Position numbers and translations under genes: made by a program. DNA of 64,000 nucleotides from Syncephalis fuscata (Eukaryota; Zoopagomycota; Zoopagomycetes; Zoopagales; Piptocephalidaceae). Under the pieces are notes generated by a model. It ran no database searches. It was not told where the DNA came from and worked only from the letters and a program-made list of their open reading frames with translations. Of this stretch, positions 54,849 to 64,000 are shown piece after piece. The stretch lies in the NCBI GenBank assembly GCA_025786725.1, contig JAHLTZ010000040.1:62001-126000 (forward strand), read 5' to 3'. The stretch's first letter is position 1; every line of letters starts with the position of its first letter.

Positions 54849-57675
54849 ATGTCTACCGTTGCGTCAAGACCGAATCTACCGGGTCGTGCGCTACAAACGC
54901 CGGTGACTCCACATACGCCGGGCTTTAGTACGGAAGAGCAAGACCCACTCTTGAAATTACTATGTCACGCTGATGTAAGCTATTAGAAGACTAATTCTTA
55001 ATACATTCATAATAATAGTATATATTCTATATGTATAGAATGGACTCGATACCATGTTGGAACGCGCAAAACAAACAGTATTTTCATGTAAAGTATGTAA
55101 AATGTATTTATTCGGTTAATTGTTATGGTGTAGCGATATAGATGGCTGACAAAGCATTGGTGTACCATTTAGGATCTATTGATATTTCTACGTAAACGTG
55201 CGGCCATCGAGGAAGAATATGGACGAGCTATGCTTAAATTAGTAGTAGCAGCAAGAAACGGTGGACCGACCGGATCGCAAACAGCAGTAAGTATAATTGC
55301 ACTGTGTAGCGGATGTGTGCATCAACGTGCATATCGCCAAGTGGAGAATATGTTTGTTACGAAGGAGTGTGAAGAAAGGAGAAAATACTACTGCTCGTCA
55401 AAGTAGTGACAACTATGACAGTGCATTCACCGACCATTGCAATGGTGATCGTCATCATGTGCAGTCGATAGAGAGAGTGAAATGTGGCCATATGCATACA
55501 AAACATCAATGCGCTGACACATGCCACGTAGTTCGTATGGAGAATCCATGCAGTCAATTTTTAAAATCCACGAGACATTGGACAAAACCACATTAAATTA
55601 TCATCGACTATTGGCGATATTGCCGAAGGATTACAATCACTACTTAAAGATACAGATCGTGCTCGTAAAAGTGTAAGTTAATATTGGTATCAGTTAAATA
55701 TTGGCTAATATAGTTTATTTAATTATTTGGTGATCAGTTAAGAGAAATGGGATTAAAATTTTATCGTGGATTACTTGAGGCAGAAACCTCAGTAGACAAG
55801 GTGTGTATGCATGTGGATGATATGTGGTGTGTGTATGTGTGTATGTGTGTGCACATGAACATTTGTATGGTTGGCTGTATGTACATGTATGTAATGTGTG
55901 ATGAGTGTGGCTGATGAGCGATTTACCTGTACAGAAGTATGCATTGACACATGTGTACATCTATACCGGTTTTATTGGTTATTCAATGTGAGATGTTCTA
56001 TAGCTTACAGGTTTTTTCTTTTTATTTATTTTATTAGGCTCGATCTAAATACGATTCATCTTGTGAAGAATGGGAACGTACACTTATACAACAAAGAAAT
56101 GGAGAAGTGCTGTCACCGGGCAGAAAGCCTGCATCCAATCCATTGTCGCGGTTTAAACAACGCACCCCACATAGTGTAAGTAGTATAGAAAGTGGATCTG
56201 TAAATACTAATAGCAACGGCAACGACTAGTTGAATCGAAATGAAGAAGATGCACGTGTACGCGTCGATTCGGCCAATGACAACTATAAAGCACAATTAGC
56301 ACTGGCCAATGCAGTACGACACGACTATTTCCACTCTAATATGCCATTAGTGCTTCAGGTGATTAGTAACAATTTATTGTATTAGCTTGTATATTTAGCA
56401 ATCTATAGGCACTATTAGAAGCACTCGAGGAATGTGACTATGGCATGCAGTATTATTTGGCCAAATATGCCTTTAATACAGAGTCTTTACAATTGTTGGA
56501 TGCCACAGCTGTATCACCATCTGATCGTAAAGGTAATGAATATCTGTATATATTAGATTAGTTTTAGTTCTAATATATATGTGTGTGTGTATATGTATAT
56601 ATTTAATTTGAAATATAGTCATAGGATTGCGGGCACAAGTTGATCAAATTAACCATCAAAAGGATTTACAAGCTTATATTATGAAATTCCATGCACGGGA
56701 TGTTGGCGTTAAACGACGTGAAGATATTCCTTACGAAGAATATCCATTCGTAAGTTATAATTATAACATTTGTTCATTAGACTAACAAACATATACAATG
56801 ATAGTCTGATCAAGCCCGTTCTATTGTTAATCCACGTCCTATTTTCGGCGTTGATTTAGCAACACAGCTTAAACGAGATAATATGGATATACCGCCCATT
56901 ATATCAAAATGTGCTGCATCTATCGAAAAGCACGGTAATATGATATACATATAATTACAAATATATCGACTAACCACTTATAATCAATTAGGTATTAAAA
57001 GTGAAGGCATCTATCGTATTTCCGGTCCTGTTTCTCAACTTCGTCAATTAAAGGCGGCATTCGACAAAGGTACTACTATCATTATTATTATTATTATTAT
57101 TATTATTGACATGGCAATGAATAACATATAAACTAACCTATTATTTATTTAGATAATGAGTTGGTAGTATTGGGTGAAAAAGATCCATTATACGATATCA
57201 ATGCCATTGCCGGTGTATTAAAACAATATTTACGTGAACTACCCGAACCACTACTTACACGCTCGTTAAGTGAAGAGTTTATACAAGCAGCAGGTAAGTC
57301 GATGGATATTTCTATTTAATTATTTACTAATAGAAATGTTATAGCCGCAGATGATACCAAATCACTGGCTGCCTGTGTTAAAAGAATGCCTATTGCCAAT
57401 GCAAAAGTATTAAATTTCCTAATTGCCCATCTATGCCGGTAAGTATTTTATTTAATGCCATTTAACACAGTTAACATATTTCTATTAGTGTACGTGACTA
57501 TGAAGCACTTAATCGTATGGGAGCCAACAATATTTCCATTATATTTGGACCCACGATCACTTGTGGCGATGAATCACTGAATCCAATGGTTGATATGGCA
57601 CGAAGATGTAAAGTCATTGAAATGATGATCATCTATCGAACGGCAATCTTTACCGGTGAAAATAATATATTTTAA
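54849..57675 (+). CDS. F-BAR and RhoGAP domain protein (Rgd1-like)
   Basis: Membrane-bending GTPase-activating protein for Rho-type GTPases. [20 protein letters not shown] starts a short disordered tail; the F-BAR/FCH part includes [20 protein letters not shown] (FCH signature), [19 protein letters not shown] and a coiled middle. The RhoGAP domain ([41 protein letters not shown] with the arginine finger in [32 protein letters not shown]-like [13 protein letters not shown]) ends the protein, as in yeast Rgd1. The frame breaks at CC 55588-55589. The third intron (55288-about 55527) is much longer than the others and its exon phases do not join cleanly, so that junction is uncertain. Confidence 0.92.
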
Positions 57676-58880
57676 TCATTGCAAGACACTTGCTATTATC
57701 TATGTATTAGAACTAATTAACTATTTCATATTAATCATTTGTTTTATGCTTGCAAATAATAAATTTCGTTTTCATTCTTTCATTTATTAATTGGTTGGTT
57801 GATATGTCTTGTCATTTTAGTATTAATATTATATTACAATTAATTATTCATTTATTGATTAATTGGTGTATTAGATGGCGTGTTCGGTTTATTTGCTAGT
57901 TAATCCGCTCATTCGTTTCGTTTCGTTTCCTTTTCATCTATACTCGCTTACATATCCATTTTTTTCTGTCCAAATATAGGTACGCGTTATATTGCTGTGA
58001 ATAGTATGAGTATTACGACCACCGTGGTTACTCGACAGCAGGTAAGCGTTTAGGGTAGAGAACGCATGCTTATTTCTACCATGAATTATCGGATGTGGAA
58101 ACGGACCTGCAAATGTTGATGCGCTGCATGTGCATCATAATGATAGTAGACTAGTCATTCTCTATAGATGTTTATTGATGGTAGCATAGTTAATGGTGAT
58201 TCATTTTCTAACACGTCGATACTACTGATACAATTCAAGGCTTCATCCCATTACGTATCATATTAATCTGCTTAAAACACGCGTATTTGTAACTTGTTCT
58301 ATTTTTCTTTCCATTACAAATCAAGAAAGAATATATATATATATGTGTGTGTATTTTGAATTTAAATCTTTCTACTGCGGCGCAATTATCCTTTTCTATT
58401 TCACTTTGGATTCCTTTGGTCATCTCTTCTTTTACTTACTTGCACCACTCCTTCTTACTTTGAGATAGACTCATCTGGTCTATGTTGGCATAGTAGTCGA
58501 GTACAAGGTTGTGTACGTATACAGACGGTAGTGAATCAATTTTATTTTGATACCTGGTCGGCAGATTAAGCTCTCCTAGTCTGTTGGCACGCTTTCCCTA
58601 CAGACTGTTACTTCTACTGGCACACCAACAACAACAGCAACACCACCACCACGACAACGACGACTTTATTGTTACTACACTCTATTATTGCGCACTCAAA
58701 GCCTATTTTACTCGCTCACTCATCCTACCACATTCTTTATTTCCATCGTACTCTTTTCTTTTATACACAACAGCAATAACCAATAGCCGTTTTGCTTACC
58801 ATCCAACGAATTTATTACTATAGTCTGCTTGCTTTTCGATTGCACCTTGTTTAGACGGCCAAGGCTGCGCACTACTCAGT
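57676..58880. other. 1.2 kb region upstream of the Zds-like gene
   Basis: AT-rich, with TTTCG repeats near 57917-57931. At 58008-58043 an ATG frame (MSITTTVVTRQQ) ends at a GTAAGC donor, and an acceptor TTTAG occurs at 58849-58853. This may be a first exon joined by a roughly 800-nt intron, but the phase does not fit the downstream frame, so it could equally be 5' UTR. Confidence 0.45.
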
Positions 58881-60977
58881 ATGTCTCATCCCGATACTGC
58901 CGATGTTGAAAATAGGACCGATGGACAGGAATTGGTATTGGATGTTGCCAACACTACCATAGACGCCGTTGTCGAGTCAGCGTTAGCGTCGTTGAGCACG
59001 TCGACCGAACAGACGACCAGTAACGAGAATGAAAAGAGTATCAAAGATGAAGAGACTGAAGATCCACTCCTGGGACTATCGGCTGATCGGACCAAGTCGT
59101 TTGGGTGCCGGCTCGTCTTCATCCAACCATTGCGCCACATGAGTTTAAATCATGGCTTGAAGAACACTCGAGCGCGGTTAATCTTAACGAGACTATGCTT
59201 GGACGTCGTCGATCGATTCTATCGCTGCACTCGTACTCAAAACGAGCCAGTGTTTCAATGGACCAAGATGTTATTGGGCCAGTGAAGGAGGAAGAGGCAG
59301 CTGCGGCTTCGGCCTCTTTCCACGATGTAGCTGACGACATGTCGACCTACGACGAGTCAACGAGTACGCTAAAGGCTGTGCTTAAACGACGATTCAGTCT
59401 AAATGTGCCTAGTAAGCTGTGATATAGCATATAGAGTGAAATAAGCATTAATCTTTATGTTTGAACAATAGAGGGACTTTTAGAGGATGAGGATAGCACA
59501 GAAGCTATAAACGAGGCGGCTCGCCATCTACAAGCAATAGAGCGAGTATGCGACGTTCTGTTAGATCACGCATATATCGTACTGGATCGACCGGTACAGC
59601 TGGTGGCCGTAGCGCTGTACTATCTCGTCGTGGTGCTCATCGACGCTTTACTTCGTCGACAAACGATCAACTTGGAGCTGATGGCGATAAAACCGACGGC
59701 GATTCACCGCCTAACAGCTCTGTACCGCCACAAGAAGAAAGAGCTAGCCTTGATGCGCTTCCAAACACCCCACCGCCCATACCAATTATGGAACCACACG
59801 CACGACTTAACTATATGCAGGATAAAGAGTTTAAAGTATTGGATCGACCATATAGCCTTGGTGCACAAAAAAGCCTACCAGAAGAGCCAATACCGTCTAA
59901 ACGATCCATGGATGCAATATCAATTAATGAACGACGTCATACTGCATTGTCAAATGTACAGCATTCAGTTGTGCGTAGTACACGTTCTAGTGATAATATG
60001 CTAGCTGCATTCCGTAAGGATAGTTCATTGGTTCGGGCGCATACAACATCAATTGGCGGCGGCAATGATGTTAGTAATGAGGAGAAGCGATCCACGAAAA
60101 AGGCATCTGCTTGGTCATGGCTATGGGGCGGTGACTCACAGGTTGAAGCAGAAACGGCTAGAATGCGTAAACGTAACATTCCTACACCAATAATTGACAC
60201 ATCAATTGCATCCGAAAATGACAGCGGTTCTGAAGGCCGACCATCAATTGAATTGGGCCAACCAAATATTGAAATGAGTCTTAATAATGGAAAAGAAACT
60301 GAAAAGAAAAAGAAGGCGGCGTATCATCGTTCTTCTTTTCATCCTCTCGTTCAAAACAGAAGCAGCAACAGAATACATCGGGACGTGGAAACGACGACGC
60401 TAATGGTAATGGTCTATCGTCGGCTTCTATTTCACCTGCATCGCCAGCCACTCCAAACCAGACTTTACTCGACGGTATGTCAGCTACTGGCGATTCAGCT
60501 AATGCGCGGTCAACACTGCCACCCATGCGCTACACGAACTACAACCGATTCCCTATTCATATTGAACGAGCCATCTATCGTCTGTCGCATGTTAAACTAT
60601 CTAATCCACGACGTGCTCTTAATGAGCAGGTGCTTATTTCAAATATGATGTTCTGGTATTTGTCGTTGATTAGCCAACAGACTGGCATGAATGCATCGAC
60701 TGAGCCATCGGCACAAGATGGTCGAGTGGCACGTGAAACAGCTGCCGTTAAAAGCCGAGTCGCTAAAGGCGCCGGTGGCCGTAAGAAGAAGAGCAGCAAT
60801 AAACGACAAGCACCTGCCGCTCCCTTACTTGGACAAGAGTTTACAACGCCTGCTTATAACGGCTATCGATCATCGGCATCGGCGTCGCCTTCAGCCTCGG
60901 AGGACGATGACGATGACGATGATGAAGATGATGTGCCATTGGCGCGTATTCGCCATAGTCCAATTCCGGCCTCGTAA
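58881..60977 (+). CDS. Zds1/Zds2-like protein (PP2A regulator)
   Basis: Zds proteins bind the PP2A-Cdc55 phosphatase and control polarity, mitotic entry and mRNA export in yeast. The acidic N-terminus MSHPDTADVENRTDG leads to a conserved block (VPARLHPTIAPHEFKSWLEE, GRRRSILSLHSYSKRAS) found near the start of fungal Zds relatives. After a disordered Ser/Arg-rich middle (with ASAWSWLWGGDSQ) comes the Zds C-terminal domain (YNRFPIHIERAIYRLSHVKL, NPRRALNEQVLISNMMFWYL, about 60530-60690), then a basic and Asp-rich tail ending HSPIPAS. Three frame breaks: TTT 59100-59102, near 59546-59550, and GG 60315-60316. An upstream coding exon cannot be excluded. Converges with RFA1. Confidence 0.85.
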
Positions 60978-61224
60978 TTATTGCCTCTTGTATGTACTAT
61001 ATCTATATCTATACACGCACTCTATCCATCTACACCAGTAGTTTATCATACACACACCTACACCTATTAGTAAAATGACCCAATCACACCAACTATATAT
61101 GATATAATTTAAAGTGTATATTTTAAATAGATTTTGTTACTTTCTAATGAATTAAATATAAATAATGAATAGAACAGTAAGCATATTAATACTAATACTA
61201 ATTTATTGGACTAAATGAAACTAT
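60978..61224. other. Convergent intergenic region, Zds-like and RFA1
   Basis: Short AT-rich 3' flanks of two converging genes. No gene seen. Confidence 0.5.
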
Positions 61225-64000
61225 TTAATTGTATTGTTTGATCATTTCCAATAGTTGTTTGCCATAAGCAACTGGTTCAACGGGTGATGCATCAACGGCA
61301 CTCATACGAACACGTTGTGTATCCTAAATAAGGAATAGTTACAAATTGTTAATATATTATAAAGTGTCAGTTTAATTATCCTACATTATAAGTTTCTTCT
61401 TTAGCTCTGCATCTAAATATATATGGTTTGAAAAGTGCATCTTGAATAGCCGATTTATAAGCCTCATCGTTGGATAACTGATTAATGTTCAGCAGATATT
61501 AGCAATAATTATACTAGTATATTAATTACTTACTCTTATATTTTCAAGTTCATCGGCTGTACGGCCAAATATTTGAATACCCGTCTCGTTAAAGCCTTGA
61601 AGCCAACCTTGTCCACACAGATCACTAACATTGAAACTAAGAATATAGCTATTTATGATTAATTAGTCAACTATTTAATCAACACACATATATATACATA
61701 TGTATATATGTAACTTACCGGTGTTCAGGTGATCCATAAGCACGTTGACATTTTTCGCAGAACCAACTGCCATCACTTTCAGATGTGACTTTTTTATTAC
61801 AGTTTTCACTTGGACAGGCAGTGTAGTAGAGGTTATCGCGTACTTTAGTGATAACACCTTTAATGTTGAAATAATCAGCCTATCAATGATTTATTAGATG
61901 GCCATAGATACATTTTGCTATAATTTCCTTACCTTTTCACCTGTACCAATATTTTCATCTTTAACTTGTTCAAATGTTTTAAAGTTATTGCGACGGGAAC
62001 CACCTGCACCTGCACCACCGCCAATATGACCACCAGTGAAACTGCTAAAGTTAACACTTGCTCCTTGAGCATCATACCTATTGTACATAGTAGAATTGTA
62101 TTAGTAACAATGCTATTATGTTGTATTATAATCCTACCAGCCACGTAGTCGATGTGATTCAGGAATGTCTGGATTAACGGCCATAATAGCCGAACTCAAC
62201 ATTGATAGCGACCGACCTATAGTATATATATATATATATATGAGTTGATATTTCATTTTACTTATTCGATTTACCTTGAAAGTCACCAACACGTACACCT
62301 TTAAATGCAATTACTGGCTGGTTATCACCATTAAACGTTTCAGCTTGATTGCCCCATAGTGTTAATCGAACGGCAAATAGACTTTCATCAACAAGTGTTA
62401 TTTCACGTTTAACCAACTGTTATCGCCATGAATATAATTAGTTATGTATTAGCCATATATCAGCTATGATCTAATCATTACTTACTGGACGTTGTGTAGT
62501 TTTTGAAATAATCTGTGACAATTCTTCTACATCTTTAACCACACCAATGACATCTAAAAACAGTATATAAATATACGATTGTTTGATTTACCTATTAATT
62601 AGCTTACCAACTGAGGCGTCTTTATCAACATTGATCAGATCAGCAATACGGACAAAGTTAAATCGAATAGATGGAACAGCTGAACTATCAGGACACTAAT
62701 ATACTAATAAGTCATTATAATTAAAGATCCACTTCGCTTACTAGTCTAATTTGTGTGCCACTTTCAAAGGTAAGTTCATAGCTATTTTGTACAGTTGAAA
62801 ATTGCTGTTTTGCAATATTGACTCTAGCGTTGGAGACGTAATAAACCTTTTATACAATTAGCTAATTATACAAAGCTTATGTATTGTATTATTAACTACC
62901 TTATTCTCCTCTAACATTGGATAGAATTGATCGACTTGGTCACGGAAAGCAGTGGCCCGGATTTCACCCTATATTATGAATAAGTACAGCGTATTACTGG
63001 TACAGTTGTCGATCTTACTGAGTCATCGAGGAAAGTAACATTGAATAGCTTTCCTTCACCACGAGCATTCTTCCAAGTTCTAATGTCCGACTTGGTTAAT
63101 ACACGAGCTCGAATGGTCCATCTGTGTTTAATAGTATGTATATATATATATATATGAGTCATAGTATATCATTTTTTGTTTAATAAATTACCTATTTTGA
63201 TACGGATTCACACTGCTAATCGGGTGTAGATCTGCTGGTTCACCGGGTCTACTACTATAATATTACGTTAATATATCAATCCATTTACTGGCTTGCATTA
63301 CTAACCCGCTTGATGTATTCGTATTATTTGTATACGATGTTGGATTGTTTGGTCTTGATGCGTTGGTCGTGGCTGTTGCGGTAGGTGCAGCATTATAAGG
63401 TTTTGGTGCTGGCGCAGTAGGTGCATTTGATGGTGCAGATGCAGATGTTGTTCCAGTTGTGGTGGCTGTATTGGGAATAGGCTCAATAGAAGTAGGATTA
63501 CCAATACGATCAGCAATACCAACAACACTGGTAAGCAATACAATAACAATACTATCAAATAGATTAGTTTAATACAACATATATCGCTTTATTTTGTTCT
63601 TACCGACGATTTTGAACAGCATTACAACTATATTTATCAAGACGAATAATAGAGTTCTTTACCAGTTGATCACTGGTAATTATATCGTTTAGTTGCGTAG
63701 AAAGCATAGCTAAATAGATATTGAATAAACAACTACAACTCCTCTCTCTCTATATATATTCTTACCTTGCATGTACAGTGTGCCATCCGAGATAATAAGT
63801 CTATAATATTGTAGTTGTAAACGCAGTTTAGCAATCAATCAGATTCATAGCTATATATATATATATACTAAAACTATTCTTACCGATAGCGATCAGGACT
63901 ATCAGGAGAGTTGGCTGGTAGTTTTTTAACATTGATTACTTGAACCAATGGATCAATCAGTGACGGCTCAATACTGACGTCGTCATAGATTTGGCGAATA
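61225..64000 (-). CDS. RFA1: Replication protein A large subunit (partial at right edge)
   Basis: Largest subunit of the single-strand DNA-binding heterotrimer. The N-terminus lies beyond 64000, probably by only about ten residues, since the window opens in [20 protein letters not shown]. Then the RPA-N domain ([33 protein letters not shown]), a Thr/Ala/Pro/Asn-rich linker, OB domain A ([40 protein letters not shown]), OB domain B ([35 protein letters not shown]) and domain C with a C4 zinc ribbon ([10 protein letters not shown]...WFCEKCQ), ending LLEMIKQYN. About 11 short introns, all in phase; no frame break in the visible part. Confidence 0.97.

Noticed and set aside
54538-54986. Leu- or Tyr-rich ORFs before the RhoGAP gene
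   Set aside because: They arise from the CTA/CTG repeat tract and overlap the real start of the RhoGAP.
59548-59605. Short intron to explain the Zds-like frame break near 59548
   Set aside because: A GTATGC donor exists, but the nearest usable acceptors give an intron of 19 nt or a join in the wrong frame.

Overview
The window is nuclear DNA of a fungus. Protein-coding genes are split by many short introns (about 45-60 nt, GT...TAG, AT-rich). Fungal families are present: an Opy2-like cysteine module, a Zds1/Zds2-type protein, Sac3, Ytm1 and an F-BAR RhoGAP of Rgd1 type. A GT1 UDP-glycosyltransferase with a membrane anchor, the low GC and the compact layout (24 supported genes in 64 kb) suggest an early-diverging lineage (Mucoromycota or Zoopagomycota grade). 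That placement is an inference and was not tested. I saw no tRNA, rRNA, CRISPR array or intact transposon.

Layout, left to right: PAK/Ste20 kinase (+), divergent kinesin-like protein (+), ribosomal protein eS28 (-), secreted double Opy2-like protein (-), tandem pair of DJ-1/PfpI genes (+,+), phosducin-like PLP2 (+), EMC3 (-), OSR1/SPAK-type kinase (+), pescadillo (-), importin alpha (+), YTM1 (+), RBM39-type splicing factor (-), SAC3 (+), COX10 (-), GT1 glycosyltransferase (-), a 3.2 kb gene-poor gap, ALG5 (+), eIF4E (-), ribosomal protein eS4 (+), actin capping protein alpha (-), Ubc8/UBE2H (+), kynureninase (-), PDH E2 (+), F-BAR RhoGAP (+), Zds-like protein (+), and RFA1 (-), which is cut by the right edge. 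Most neighbours alternate between head-to-head and tail-to-tail, and several tail-to-tail pairs are only 13-26 bp apart.

Functional themes are Cdc42/Rho polarity signalling (PAK, OSR1-type kinase, F-BAR RhoGAP, Zds, capping protein), ribosome biogenesis and translation (pescadillo and YTM1 on either side of importin alpha, eS28, eS4, eIF4E), RNA processing and export (RBM39, SAC3), ER and glycosylation functions (EMC3, ALG5, GT1 enzyme), and mitochondrial metabolism (COX10, PDH E2).

The most striking anomaly is that 12 of the 24 genes, nearly all housekeeping, contain at least one position where family-conserved coding continues one frame away. Each case needs one extra base, usually within a short homopolymer. 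An under-polished assembly is the likeliest cause, but two DJ-1 paralogues share the shift at the same site. Other points of interest are a kinesin-like motor without a recognisable P-loop, a 7-nt microexon and a GC-AG intron in the PAK gene, a secreted protein with two Opy2-like cysteine modules, and a three-copy AT-rich dispersed repeat.
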